A stretch of 64,000 bases of DNA, from NCBI GenBank assembly GCA_034432635.1, contig DAOUBK010000072.1, positions 34,740-98,739 on the forward strand. The letters run 5' to 3'. Source of the stretch: Roseiflexus sp034432635. GTDB taxonomy: Bacteria; Chloroflexota; Chloroflexia; Chloroflexales; Roseiflexaceae. The notes beneath the pieces were generated by a model that saw nothing but the letters and a program-made list of their open reading frames with translations, made no database searches and was not told where the DNA came from. The number at the start of each line of letters is the position of its first letter. Positions within the stretch are counted from its first letter, which is position 1. Shown here piece by piece: positions 1 through 8,142 of this stretch. The position numbers were made by a program, and so were the translations under genes.

Positions 1-210
1 GCCGATGTGCGCAACTCTGCCGGTCGGCAGGGCGGCGCAATTACGGCAGCCGCTTTCCTCAATGCCTTCGTCGGCGAGTATCCGTGGGCGCACCTCGATA
101 TTGCCGGCACAGCCTGGACCGACTCGAAACCAAAGGCGTATCAACCGAAGGGCGCGACCGGCGTCGGTGTGCGCCTGTTGCTCCAGGCGTTGCGCGATTG
201 GACGGGGTGA
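1..210 (+). CDS. Leucyl aminopeptidase family M17, C-terminal fragment
   Basis: The reading frame is open from the first base of the window and ends at a TGA, so only the last 69 residues are visible. They carry the conserved end of the M17 catalytic domain: NSAGRQGGAITAAAFL followed by PWAHLDIAGTAW. In this family the arginine-containing loop and the 'HLDIAG' strand line the dinuclear metal active site. The enzyme would remove N-terminal amino acids from peptides in the cytoplasm. The upstream two thirds lie outside the window. A membrane-protein gene follows 17 bases later on the same strand. Confidence 0.9.
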   Translation, partial: ADVRNSAGRQGGAITAAAFLNAFVGEYPWAHLDIAGTAWTDSKPKAYQPKGATGVGVRLLLQALRDWTG

Positions 211-227
211 GCACAACGGTTCGGTGA

Positions 228-1082
228 ATGGCGATGAATCCTCCGCCACGCTATGATCGGATCGTATCGCTGGTGCTGCTGGTGCTCCTCGGGCTGGCGG
301 TCGTCTTCCTGATCGACATCAACCCGAACATTTTGCGCGCGCGATTCGGAGGCGACTTTCCGAGCATTACTGTTTCGTGGCTGCTGATCGCTTCTCTGGT
401 GGTGATCAGCAGCACCGGAGCGGATGTGTTCATTCGCATGCATCCTCATATGCAGACGCGATCATTGCCGGCGGTGAGTCTCGGTTTTGTGCAGATCGAA
501 CTCGCGCCAGCGTTCTGGATTCTGCCGTCGTTTGCGATCATCGCGTCGTTTGCGTTCTTCCGCCTGTTCAGCGCCAGCCTTGAAACGCTGGCATTCGTGC
601 TGGCGCTGATCGCAGCCGGCGGGTTTCTGTTCGGTGCGCTCGTCGCCCAGCACTATTCGCTCGACCGCCGCGCCACCGTGCGGCAGGGAGCGCGCCTTGC
701 GCTTCAGGCGATGACGCTGCTGCTGGCGTTTGGGGTGTTTAGCGCTGTGTATTATGCTCGTATGCGCACGCTCTATTCAGCAGCGCTGATCGGCGCCAGT
801 GCTGCATTGCTGGCGTATGCGCTGCTCTCCCAGACGCCAGCGCGCAATCTGTTCACGCTGTCGTTGCTGGTCGGATTAACCCTTGCAGAGGCGACCTGGG
901 CGCTCAACTACTGGGCGGCATCGTTTTTGATCGGCGGTGCGTTGCTGCTGGCGCTGTTCTATATGGCTACCGGCATTCTCCTGAGTTATCTCGAAGGGAC
1001 GCTGACCAGGCGGGTGATCTGGGAGTATGGCGCCGTAGGCGGCGCTCTGGTGCTGGCAAGCGTGTATGTGACCTTCCGTTGA
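228..1082 (+). CDS. Polytopic membrane protein of unknown function
   Basis: A 284-residue protein with about eight hydrophobic segments, beginning with a helix at roughly residues 11-30 (VSLVLLVLLGLAVVFLI). The loops are short and contain few charges except for an arginine-rich turn near residue 145-153 (SLDRRATVRQGAR). I do not recognise a characterised family and see no catalytic motif. The start ATG at 228 is preceded by weak ribosome-binding sequence; an ATG at 234 is equally possible. The gene is coupled to the next one: its stop overlaps the following start in a TGATG arrangement, so the two products probably work together, perhaps with this one as partner of the putative intramembrane protease. 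Confidence 0.75.
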   Translation: MAMNPPPRYDRIVSLVLLVLLGLAVVFLIDINPNILRARFGGDFPSITVSWLLIASLVVISSTGADVFIRMHPHMQTRSLPAVSLGFVQIELAPAFWILPSFAIIASFAFFRLFSASLETLAFVLALIAAGGFLFGALVAQHYSLDRRATVRQGARLALQAMTLLLAFGVFSAVYYARMRTLYSAALIGASAALLAYALLSQTPARNLFTLSLLVGLTLAEATWALNYWAASFLIGGALLLALFYMATGILLSYLEGTLTRRVIWEYGAVGGALVLASVYVTFR

Positions 1083-1912
1083 TGGAGCCTGTTTTCCAGA
1101 TAAGCGCAGGACGGATTGCCACTACGCTTGCTGCAATCCTGTTCGAGGCGCTGTTTCCGCTTGTAGCCGCATGGTTCGTCGGACGCAGACTGCAGGTTTC
1201 CTGGCGCTACTTTGCTTATGGCGCCGTGATCTTTCTGATCTTCCAGTTGATCACCCGCGTTCCGCTGGTTGTCGTGCTTCAGGGGGTGGTGACGCCATAT
1301 GTGGAGGTGTCCCGCGCATTGATGTTCGGCTGGCTGGTCGCACTGGCGCTGACTGCCGGGCTTGCGGAGGAGATCGGGCGTTATATCGGGTATCGCTGGC
1401 TGTTTCGTGAGGAAAAGACCTGGTCGCGCGCCGTGATGTACGGGCTGGGGCACGGCGGCTTTGAGTCGATGGTGCTGGTCGGCGGTCTGACGCTGCTGGG
1501 ATTGATCAATCTGCTGGCGCTGAGCAGTGTTGATCTGGCAACGTTGCCATTGACCGATGAGCAACGGGAACTGGCGCGGCAGCAATTGGCAGCGGTCGCT
1601 GCCCAACCTGACTGGGTGCCGCTGGCAGGGGCGTGGGAGCGTCTCTGGACGTTGCCGTTCCACGTGGCGCTGTCGGTTATCGTGTTGCAGGTTTTTCGGC
1701 GCGGGCAGATGGGGTGGCTCTGGCTGGCGATTACACTGCATACGCTGGTGAACCTGATTGCCGTGGGTATAGCGCCGGCGCTCGCGTTGCAGGGAACGGC
1801 GGCGATCCTGATCCCGGAAGTCGTTGTGATGTTTGCAGGGATTGCAGGATTATGGGTGATCTGGCGACTACGCGAGGATGCGGGGCGCCGGCGCGGGATG
1901 GAGGCGTCCTGA
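1082..1912 (+). CDS. YhfC-type intramembrane metalloprotease
   Basis: A 276-residue integral membrane protein with about seven hydrophobic segments. Two motifs identify the YhfC family: AEEIGRYIGYRWL (about residues 97-109) and GLGHGGFES (about residues 121-129), with a third histidine in the ITLHTLVNLI segment near residue 220. In the related CAAX/Abi-type proteases a Glu-Glu pair and two His residues bind the metal or activate water inside the membrane; the same residues are present here. Substrate is unknown. A TTG three bases upstream is an alternative start, but the ATG at 1082 gives the TGATG coupling with the preceding membrane gene. Confidence 0.75.
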   Translation: MEPVFQISAGRIATTLAAILFEALFPLVAAWFVGRRLQVSWRYFAYGAVIFLIFQLITRVPLVVVLQGVVTPYVEVSRALMFGWLVALALTAGLAEEIGRYIGYRWLFREEKTWSRAVMYGLGHGGFESMVLVGGLTLLGLINLLALSSVDLATLPLTDEQRELARQQLAAVAAQPDWVPLAGAWERLWTLPFHVALSVIVLQVFRRGQMGWLWLAITLHTLVNLIAVGIAPALALQGTAAILIPEVVVMFAGIAGLWVIWRLREDAGRRRGMEAS

Positions 1913-1938
1913 ACCGGAACCCGTAAACCGGCAGCGCG

Positions 1939-2934
1939 CTACATCAGTGCAACGAACTGTTGCGCCTGGACATCGCCTGGCGCGATCAGTCGTTTTTGCT
2001 CGATCAGCGAGATGAACAACGTAGTCAACTCCGGATCCCACTGAATGCCACTCCGGGCGTGGAGGCGCTGCACAGCCCGTTCAGGCGTCAATGCGCGACG
2101 GTACGGGCGATCGGTGGTCATAGCGTCATAGGCATCAACGATAGCGATAATACGTGCGCCAAGCGGTATCTCTTCGCCGCGTAAGCCATGTGGATAGCCG
2201 CTGCCGTCCCAATGTTCGTGGTGCCCGCGCACAATCGGCGCAACATCTCGGGCGAAGCGCAGCGGTGCAATAATGCGCGCGCCGTATTCGGGATGTTGCT
2301 TGACCTGCGCATACTCCTCCGGCGTCAACGGCGCCGGCTTTTGCAAGATACTGTCCGCCACACCAATTTTGCCGATGTCGTGCAACAGTCCGCCCCGCCA
2401 TACCGCACGGCTGGCTTCGGCGTCCAGACCGGCGGCGATTGCGAGTTGTTCGCCATAGTGCGCCAGCCGCCACAGGTGTCCCTCGGTGTACATATCTTTT
2501 GCCTCGACTGCCAGCGCCAGTGCGATGATGACACTCTCGGTCCGCTCGAGCTGGTCGGTCAGGCGTTTGGTGCGGAGTTGTGACTGAATACGGGCACGGA
2601 GCAGGCGCTCATCGAACGGTTTGGTCAGAAAGTCGTCGGCGCCGGCTTCGATGCCGTGCCAGCGATGCTCCGGCGAGTCGAGAACGGTCAGCATGGTGAT
2701 CGGGATCAGCGCCGTGCGCGGATCGTGTTTCAACCGGCGGCAAACCTCGAAGCCATCAATGTCCGGCATCGTCACATCGAGCAACACCAGGTCTGGCTGT
2801 TTCTCCAGCGTCAGGGCTAACGCCTCACGCCCATTGCGCGCCGCCAGTGCGGTGTATCCCTCAGCTTCGACAAAGCGAATAATTGCTTCACGCATCGCCT
2901 GATTATCGTCTGCTATCAGGATTTGTGCCGCCAC
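1939..2934 (-). CDS. Response regulator with HD-GYP output domain
   Basis: A 331-residue two-domain protein. Residues 1-125 are a receiver domain: ILIADDNQ supplies the acidic pocket, LVLLDVTMPDIDGFEVCRRL the phosphoacceptor aspartate, and LTKPFDERLL the conserved lysine. The remainder is an HD-GYP domain with GGLLHDIGKIGV, then GHHEHWDGSGYPHGL and DAYDAMTTDRPYR, all needed for cyclic-di-GMP hydrolysis. I chose the GTG at 2934 because GAAGGA lies just upstream and the receiver domain begins there; the frame stays open for another 36 codons without family similarity. No histidine kinase is nearby, so its input partner is unknown. It is divergent from the patB-like gene. Confidence 0.92.
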   Translation of the reverse strand: MAAQILIADDNQAMREAIIRFVEAEGYTALAARNGREALALTLEKQPDLVLLDVTMPDIDGFEVCRRLKHDPRTALIPITMLTVLDSPEHRWHGIEAGADDFLTKPFDERLLRARIQSQLRTKRLTDQLERTESVIIALALAVEAKDMYTEGHLWRLAHYGEQLAIAAGLDAEASRAVWRGGLLHDIGKIGVADSILQKPAPLTPEEYAQVKQHPEYGARIIAPLRFARDVAPIVRGHHEHWDGSGYPHGLRGEEIPLGARIIAIVDAYDAMTTDRPYRRALTPERAVQRLHARSGIQWDPELTTLFISLIEQKRLIAPGDVQAQQFVALM

Positions 2935-3042
2935 TGCTCGTTCCTTCTCGTGGCAAGACGTTGTGCTGCTGTGAGTCCTATCGCTCGCGCCTAGAGCACG
3001 GAAGAGAAGTCCTGCTGTACCAGGCCATATAGTACAATACAT

Positions 3043-3209
3043 TTTCAGTTCTACTGTCGGATGGTGCTTTGATATGGCATGACAGTTTTGTCACAGAACA
3101 CCGGTATGCTGGATGACAAACGTTCGCCGCGCCATGCAGATCGTTCTATATAAAATAATCGTGAGTGATTGCCCGAAAGATTCTGCCGTGAAAGGAAGCA
3201 GGAACCACC
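3043..3209. promoter_or_regulatory. Divergent intergenic region between HD-GYP regulator and patB-like gene
   Basis: This 167-base stretch must hold the start signals for both flanking genes. It is locally AT-rich, with TATAAAATAATC around 3149-3160 as a plausible -10 for the rightward gene. A short inverted repeat TGACA-4-TGTCA at about 3080-3093 could be an operator, but nothing else supports that. Confidence 0.35.
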
Positions 3210-4385
3210 ATGCAGTACAACTTCGATCAGGTCGTCGATCGCCGCCGCACCGGAAGCATCAAGTGGAAGTTCTACGGTGACGATGTGCTGCCCATGTGGG
3301 TGGCGGATATGGACTTTCCGCCGCCTCCGCCAATCCTCGCGGCGCTCCACGCGCGTGTCGAGGTCGGGGATTTCGGGTATGAACTGCCATCCCCGGCGCT
3401 GGGTGAACGCATCTGCGAGCGCCTGCAACGCCGTTACAACTGGAGTGTGACGCCGGATCAGATTGTGTACATCCCCAGTCTGGTCACCGGTCTCAACGCT
3501 GTCTGCCGGGCAATCGGCGAACCAAGCGATGGGGTGCTGGTTCAGACGCCGGTCTACCCGCCGTTCCTCACAGCGCCCACAAATCAGGGGCGTGTGACAC
3601 AGATGGCGGAACTGGAGGTAGTTCCCAACGGACGCACGTTCGGCTATCGCGTTGACTATGATCGCATGAATGCCACAGTGACCGACCGCACGCGCCTTTT
3701 TATTCTGTGTAACCCGCATAATCCCACCGGCGAAGCGTACAGCCGCGAGGAGTTGCTACGGATGGCAGAGTTCTGTGAGCGGCACGACCTGATCATCTGC
3801 TCTGATGAGATCCACTGCGATCTGCTCCTCGGCGGTACGCGCCACATTCCGATTGCCACCCTGGCGCCCGACATCGCCGAACGAACCATCACCCTGATGG
3901 CGCCGAGCAAAACGTTCAACATCCCCGGCTTGAAAGCCAGTTTTGCCATCGTCACCAACCCGACGTTGCGCAAACGTCTGATGACCGCAATGGAGGGCAT
4001 TGTTCCCGGGCTCAACTCGTTTGCGCTGGCAGCAATGGAGGTTGCCTATCGCGATTGCGACGACTGGCTGGAGGCACTTCTCGCCTACCTCACTGGGAAT
4101 CGCACGGTCGTGATGGAGTTCGTGACGAACTATATGCCGTGGATCAGAACGACGGTGCCGCAGGCGACGTACCTAGCATGGTTCGACTGTCGTAACGCTG
4201 GCATCGAGGGCAATCCGTATGCGTTTTTCCGACGTGAGGCGAAGGTGGCGCTGAACGACGGGATACCATTCGGCGCCGGCGGTGAGGGGTTCGTGCGACT
4301 CAACTTCGGGTGCCCGCGCACGCTGCTGCTGGAAGGACTCGAGCGGATGAAGGCGGCGCTGGAACGGATGGACAGGAACCGGTAG
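3210..4385 (+). CDS. PatB/MalY family PLP-dependent C-S lyase (cystathionine beta-lyase)
   Basis: A 391-residue fold-type I aminotransferase-like enzyme. The N-terminus (DQVVDRRRTGSIKWKFY, then LPMWVADMDFPPPPPI) is the signature of the MalY/PatB branch, which cleaves the C-S bond of cystathionine or cysteine conjugates to give a thiol, pyruvate and ammonia. FILCNPHNPTGEAYS and ICSDEIHCDLLL hold the PLP-ring and phenolic-oxygen contacts, and the Schiff-base lysine is in MAPSKTFNIPGL. A conserved carboxylate-binding arginine lies in GGEGFVRLNFGCPR near the C-terminus. Length is typical. It is monocistronic here, with a 416-base gap downstream. The sulfur-handling genes that follow in the window make a role in methionine or cysteine turnover reasonable. 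Confidence 0.88.
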   Translation: MQYNFDQVVDRRRTGSIKWKFYGDDVLPMWVADMDFPPPPPILAALHARVEVGDFGYELPSPALGERICERLQRRYNWSVTPDQIVYIPSLVTGLNAVCRAIGEPSDGVLVQTPVYPPFLTAPTNQGRVTQMAELEVVPNGRTFGYRVDYDRMNATVTDRTRLFILCNPHNPTGEAYSREELLRMAEFCERHDLIICSDEIHCDLLLGGTRHIPIATLAPDIAERTITLMAPSKTFNIPGLKASFAIVTNPTLRKRLMTAMEGIVPGLNSFALAAMEVAYRDCDDWLEALLAYLTGNRTVVMEFVTNYMPWIRTTVPQATYLAWFDCRNAGIEGNPYAFFRREAKVALNDGIPFGAGGEGFVRLNFGCPRTLLLEGLERMKAALERMDRNR

Positions 4386-4801
4386 GCTTGCAGCCGATGA
4401 GGAGCGGGGAATGGTGGAGCGGACCATACAGAGCGTTCTCCCACTGTGTCCTGCCTCTGCCGGGTTGTGTCGCTGCATGGGAGCGCGGGCATCGTGCCTC
4501 TGGTTCTCCTACGCGAGCAGAACGCCTGCGCTCCGGGCAAACAGCGCAGATTCGGAACGAACACCGGTATACGGTGCAGACTGGTATTCCAGAACCTGAC
4601 ATAACGCATCTTTTTTCCTTGACAGAGCCGGTGTCAGGCGTGTATTGTTTATACAGGCGCCTGAACAAGAGGAACTGCATCAGTCCTTCCCTGGCCCAAC
4701 CCACTTCCCGAACGAAAAGCGAATTAGCTGGCGCGCTTCGCCCACCGCGCTGGGTGTGCGTCTGCGCGCCAGACATCATTTTGAAGAGGAGACATCCAGA
4801 T
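4386..4801. other. 416-base gap upstream of the PTPS gene
   Basis: One frame stays open through this stretch and into the following gene, but the translation is rich in Arg, Ser and Cys, has no family similarity and lacks a ribosome-binding site, so I treat it as non-coding. The only signal I can support is the promoter at 4619-4648, leaving a leader of about 145 bases before the ATG at 4802. Confidence 0.5.
4619..4648 (+). promoter_or_regulatory. Sigma-70-type promoter for the PTPS gene
   Basis: A perfect -35 hexamer TTGACA (4619-4624) is followed after 18 bases by TATTGT (4643-4648). It lies in an AT-rich pocket in otherwise GC-rich DNA and points at the PTPS gene starting at 4802. Confidence 0.6.
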
Positions 4802-5629
4802 ATGGTGTACGCTACCCGCCGATTCGAGTTTTCCGCTGCCCATCGCTACTGGCGATCCGACTGGAGCGCCGAAGAGAATGCGCGCGTCTTCGGACCGTGC
4901 GCCTATCCGTATGGTCATGGGCACAACTATACCCTCGATGTCACCATTACCGGCGAACTCGATCCGCGTACCGGTATGGTGATGAACATGACCGAACTCA
5001 AATCGCTGGTATCGGAGGTGCTGAGCGAATTCGACCATAAGCATCTGAACGAAGATACGCCCTACTTCCGCGATCAGCTCCCCACGACCGAGAACATTGT
5101 GCGAGTGCTGTGGCGGTTGATCGCGGCTCGTCTGCCGGCTACGGCACGGCTGGCGCGTCTGCGCCTGTACGAGACCAGTGACCTGTGGTCTGAATACGAC
5201 GGCGCCGATGAGACGACCTTTGCGCGGGTCTACACATTCTCGGCGGCACATCGATTACACTCGCCGCACCTCTCCGATGAAGAGAACCTGGCAATCTACG
5301 GCAAGTGCAACAATCCGAATGGACACGGTCATACGTATACACTCGAGGTGAGCGTCGCCGGTCCGCTCGATCCTGACACGGGCATGGTGATCGACCTGGC
5401 AACGATGGATCGCACCGTGCGCAGTGTTCTCGACCGGCTCGACTACCGGCATCTCGACCGCGAAATTGCTGCTTTCGCCACGAAACCCTCCACGGCGGAG
5501 AATATCGTGATCTACCTGTGGGATGAACTTGCGCCGTGTCTTGAAGGGCGGTTGCGCCATCTCAGGTTGTGGGAAACGCGCAAGAATGTGTTCGAGTATA
5601 CCGGTCCCGACGCTCACCATCATATGTGA
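4802..5629 (+). CDS. Tandem 6-pyruvoyl-tetrahydropterin synthase / QueD-like protein
   Basis: A 275-residue protein made of two complete PTPS domains (about residues 1-135 and 140-275), where the family normally has one of 120-140 residues. Each copy keeps the zinc histidines and the catalytic cysteine: FSAAHRYW plus FGPCAYPYGHGHNY in the first, FSAAHRLH plus YGKCNNPNGHGHTY in the second. Each also keeps the Asp-His pair (EFDHKHL, RLDYRHL) and the pterin-anchoring Glu (RLYETSD, RLWETRK). The reaction is conversion of dihydroneopterin triphosphate to 6-pyruvoyl-tetrahydropterin or, in QueD, to carboxy-tetrahydropterin. The ATG at 4802 is preceded by AGGAG. folE and a short-chain reductase follow, which suggests a tetrahydropterin route. 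Queuosine or folate use is the alternative. Confidence 0.9.
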   Translation: MVYATRRFEFSAAHRYWRSDWSAEENARVFGPCAYPYGHGHNYTLDVTITGELDPRTGMVMNMTELKSLVSEVLSEFDHKHLNEDTPYFRDQLPTTENIVRVLWRLIAARLPATARLARLRLYETSDLWSEYDGADETTFARVYTFSAAHRLHSPHLSDEENLAIYGKCNNPNGHGHTYTLEVSVAGPLDPDTGMVIDLATMDRTVRSVLDRLDYRHLDREIAAFATKPSTAENIVIYLWDELAPCLEGRLRHLRLWETRKNVFEYTGPDAHHHM

Positions 5630-5633
5630 CGAT

Positions 5634-5658
5634 GCCTGCTTCCCCGCCGGAAGCAGGC
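5634..5658 (+). terminator. Perfect 10-bp hairpin after the PTPS gene
   Basis: GCCTGCTTCC and its exact complement flank a five-base loop, starting four bases after the PTPS stop codon. There is no T-tract, so it may act as an RNA 3'-end stabiliser or weak attenuator between the PTPS gene and folE rather than a full terminator. Confidence 0.5.
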
Positions 5659-5816
5659 GACAACGCGCATTCGAGATACGCGCGGATGTTGGCGGTGTGC
5701 GATGCCGGTGACAGCAGAGCAATCCTGCAACCAAATGGCTTGCTGCGCTGCGATGACGACACCACCCACAGCGCCTGATCACGAGTCGCTGTTGAAAAGA
5801 ATGGAGACCTGGTCCC

Positions 5817-6503
5817 ATGGCATTTCGTAACAGCACAAATGGAAATGGTTATCGTACTGACCACGCCCTTGCAGACGACGTTGGACAGGAATACGAAACG
5901 CTCATCGTTCAGGGGCGCGGCAAACTCGAAGGAGTGAGTTACCATTCCGATCCGGCAATCGAGGACGCGGTGCGCGTCATTCTGAAACAGATCGGCGAAA
6001 ACCCCGAACGCGAAGGGTTGCTGAAAACCCCGTCGCGCGTAGCCAAAATGTATGCCGAACTGACTGCCGGTTACCATATCGATCCCGACGCGCTGATCAA
6101 TGACGCAATCTTCAGTGTGGGTTACGATGAAATGGTGCTGGTCAAGAACATCGAGTTCTCTAGCCTGTGCGAGCATCATATGCTGCCCTTCATGGGGCGG
6201 GTGCACGTCGCGTACATTCCCAACGGCAAAGTGGTGGGGTTGAGCAAAATTCCGCGCATTGTTGAGATGTTCGCGCGACGCCTGCAGGTGCAGGAGCGCA
6301 TGACCGTGCAGATCGCTGATTTCATCGATCAACGCCTCGATCCGCTGGGCGTCGCAGTCGTCGCTGAAGGTGTTCATATGTGCGCTGTAATGCGCGGCGT
6401 GAAAAAAGCCGGCGCGACTATGGTCACATCGGCAATGCGTGGTGTGTTTCGCGACGATCCCAAGACGCGCAGCGAATTCATGGCGCATATCGAGCGCGCC
6501 TGA
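5817..6503 (+). CDS. folE: GTP cyclohydrolase I (FolE)
   Basis: A 228-residue type IA GTP cyclohydrolase, which opens the guanine ring of GTP to form dihydroneopterin triphosphate, the entry step to folate and tetrahydropterins. The zinc ligands are visible: Cys and His in SLCEHHMLPFMG and the second Cys in HMCAVMRGVKK. The conserved NPEREGLLKTPSRVAKM stretch is at about residues 60-77. The roughly 40-residue N-terminal extension before the catalytic domain is variable in this family. GGAG lies upstream of the chosen ATG. It sits 187 bases after the PTPS gene that uses its product. Confidence 0.97.
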   Translation: MAFRNSTNGNGYRTDHALADDVGQEYETLIVQGRGKLEGVSYHSDPAIEDAVRVILKQIGENPEREGLLKTPSRVAKMYAELTAGYHIDPDALINDAIFSVGYDEMVLVKNIEFSSLCEHHMLPFMGRVHVAYIPNGKVVGLSKIPRIVEMFARRLQVQERMTVQIADFIDQRLDPLGVAVVAEGVHMCAVMRGVKKAGATMVTSAMRGVFRDDPKTRSEFMAHIERA

Positions 6504-6524
6504 TCGTAGTACCGTGGACGTAGC

Positions 6525-6640
6525 CCAGCGACACCGGCGGGACGGGGATCAGACCCGTCCCGATGGCAGAACGAAGAGCAGCCTTTAGGATTATATCCGG
6601 TGGGCAGGCGAAAGCATTGTCTTCGCCTACCCCGGCAGGA
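6525..6640 (+). other. Two hairpins between folE and the SDR gene
   Basis: The first inverted repeat, GGGACGGG-loop-CCCGTCCC at about 6540-6563, sits shortly after folE. The second, GGGCAGGCGAA paired with TTCGCCTACCC at about 6602-6632, lies just before the SDR start. Neither has a clear T-tract. They could separate folE transcription from the SDR gene or shape the leader of the latter. Confidence 0.4.
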
Positions 6641-6651
6641 TTTTTCGGAAC

Positions 6652-7365
6652 ATGACGTCGAGCGTCCTGAAAAGTATCGTCATCACTGGCGCGAGTCGCG
6701 GTATCGGTCGAGCGACAGCGCTGGCGCTTGCCGCGCCCGGTACACTGATAACGCTGGCAGCCCGCTCGGTCGATCCGCTGGAAGAGGTGGCGGCAGCAGT
6801 TCGCGCTGCCGGATCAACCGCCGTGGTCGCGCCGTGCGACGTGACCATCGAAGAAGAGGTGCAACGCCTGACGGCACAGGCAGCCGACGCCACCGGACGG
6901 ATCGACCTGTTTGTGCACAGCGTTGGCGGCGCTCTGGTTGCGCCGGTGACGCAGGTTGCCCGCGCCGATTGGGACGAACAATTGCGCATTCATCTCACTA
7001 GCCTCTTTCTTGTCTGCAAGCATGCGACGCCGCTGATGCACGGCGGCGGGTTGCTGGTGTACGTTGCCTCGGTGGCGGCGCGTCAGGTCTTCCCTGGCTG
7101 GTCTGCCTATTGCGCAGCCAAGCATGGCGCACTGGGGCTGCTCGGCGCAGTACGCGAAGAACTGCGTTCGTATGGGGTGCGGGTAACGGCGCTGATGCCG
7201 GCTGCCACCGATACCGGCTTGTGGAATGATATTCCCGGCGACTGGAATCGCGCGGCAATGCTCCAACCGGCTAACGTTGCTGCGGCTATCGCCAGCCTGG
7301 AAGCCTGCCCGCTGCACGTCACCGTCGAAGAACTGGTGATTGGCCATGCGGCAGGGCGACTATAG
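6652..7365 (+). CDS. Short-chain dehydrogenase/reductase (possible pterin reductase)
   Basis: A 237-residue classical SDR. The Rossmann glycine motif is TGASRGIGRA (about residues 13-22). The catalytic Ser and the Tyr-x-x-x-Lys pair lie in VASVAARQVFPGWSAYCAAKHG (Ser and YCAAK near residues 140 and 153-157), and the structural strand is FVHSVGGALV. The third residue of TGASRGIG and the following Arg suggest NADP(H), though I cannot prove this. Specificity is not readable from the sequence. Its place after PTPS and folE makes a sepiapterin-reductase-like step in tetrahydropterin synthesis a reasonable guess, but a general 3-oxoacyl reductase is equally possible. Confidence 0.8.
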   Translation: MTSSVLKSIVITGASRGIGRATALALAAPGTLITLAARSVDPLEEVAAAVRAAGSTAVVAPCDVTIEEEVQRLTAQAADATGRIDLFVHSVGGALVAPVTQVARADWDEQLRIHLTSLFLVCKHATPLMHGGGLLVYVASVAARQVFPGWSAYCAAKHGALGLLGAVREELRSYGVRVTALMPAATDTGLWNDIPGDWNRAAMLQPANVAAAIASLEACPLHVTVEELVIGHAAGRL

Positions 7366-7403
7366 AGCTGTTCGTTCAATATTCACACTTTCTTCTGTTT
7401 TTA

Positions 7404-7432
7404 TTGACAATAGCGCAGGGGTCTGATATACT
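7404..7432 (+). promoter_or_regulatory. Near-consensus promoter of the suf operon
   Basis: TTGACA (7404-7409), 17 bases, TATACT (7427-7432). This is the best sigma-70-type promoter in the window. It starts 27 bases before the regulator's ATG, so repressor binding close to it would give autoregulation of the whole suf block. Confidence 0.8.
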
Positions 7433-7458
7433 GCACAGTGAGTGTGGAGGGACAAGCG

Positions 7459-8088
7459 ATGGCACTGGCGCAGTATTCTGAAGACTCGCCTGCGGGGAAA
7501 ATTCTGACCTACCTGCGGCGGAATGGTGAGGCAACGATCAGAGACTTGGAGGAGTTGCTGGGTATCAGCACCACAGCAGTACGTGAGCATCTGGCGCACC
7601 TGGAGGCGAAAGGGTTGCTTGCGACGCGACAGGCGCGCGGCGGTCCCGGTCGCCCCAGGCTGGTCTATTCGTTGACGCCACGCGCTGAAGACCTCTTCCC
7701 AAAGGAGTACGACACCCTGGTGACGCTACTCCTGCGTGAGATTGTCGGTCGTGAGGGGAAGGAGCGTCTCGATGCATTGCTCGATGCAGTCGGGCGACGC
7801 CTGGCTGAGGAGTATCGCAGTCAGGTGAGCGGCGCCGACCTGGAGGAGCGGCTGGCGCATTTACGTGCAACGCTCGAAGCGCGTGGCATTCCGGTCGAGG
7901 TGCAGGCGGGCGGTACACTCCAGGTTCTGGCGTGTCCGTACTATGACGTCGCTCAGGAGCATGCCAGTGTCTGTTCGATGGAACGACGAATGTTCGAGCA
8001 GGTGCTGGGTGAGCCGGTGCAGATCGAAGGGACGATTCGCGAGGGTCGGCGCTGCTGTCATTTTCAAATTGCGCGATCTTCCGAATAA
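7459..8088 (+). CDS. SufR-like iron-sulfur responsive transcriptional regulator
   Basis: A 209-residue protein with an N-terminal winged helix (ATIRDLEELLGISTTAVREH, recognition helix about residues 32-45, wing RQARGGPGRPRLVYSL) and a C-terminal cysteine region. That region has C-P-Y...SVC with exactly 12 residues between the cysteines, then CC after a further 26. Cyanobacterial SufR repressors bind an Fe-S cluster through cysteines beginning with the same C-x12-C spacing. A GTG at 7438 is in frame, but the ATG at 7459 has GGAGGG seven bases upstream. The gene sits directly before sufC, fitting a repressor of the suf operon that senses Fe-S status. Confidence 0.85.
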   Translation: MALAQYSEDSPAGKILTYLRRNGEATIRDLEELLGISTTAVREHLAHLEAKGLLATRQARGGPGRPRLVYSLTPRAEDLFPKEYDTLVTLLLREIVGREGKERLDALLDAVGRRLAEEYRSQVSGADLEERLAHLRATLEARGIPVEVQAGGTLQVLACPYYDVAQEHASVCSMERRMFEQVLGEPVQIEGTIREGRRCCHFQIARSSE

Positions 8089-8142
8089 TGTCGTACAGTG
8101 CGGTTGTTCAACCCATTGAATGAGTACACAGGAGTTCCTGCA

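Noticed and set aside
4310..4801. Open frame upstream of and in phase with the PTPS gene, which would give a 439-residue protein
   Set aside because: The extra 164 residues have no family pattern, overlap the patB-like gene, and lack a ribosome-binding site, whereas AGGAG and a PTPS fold begin at 4802.
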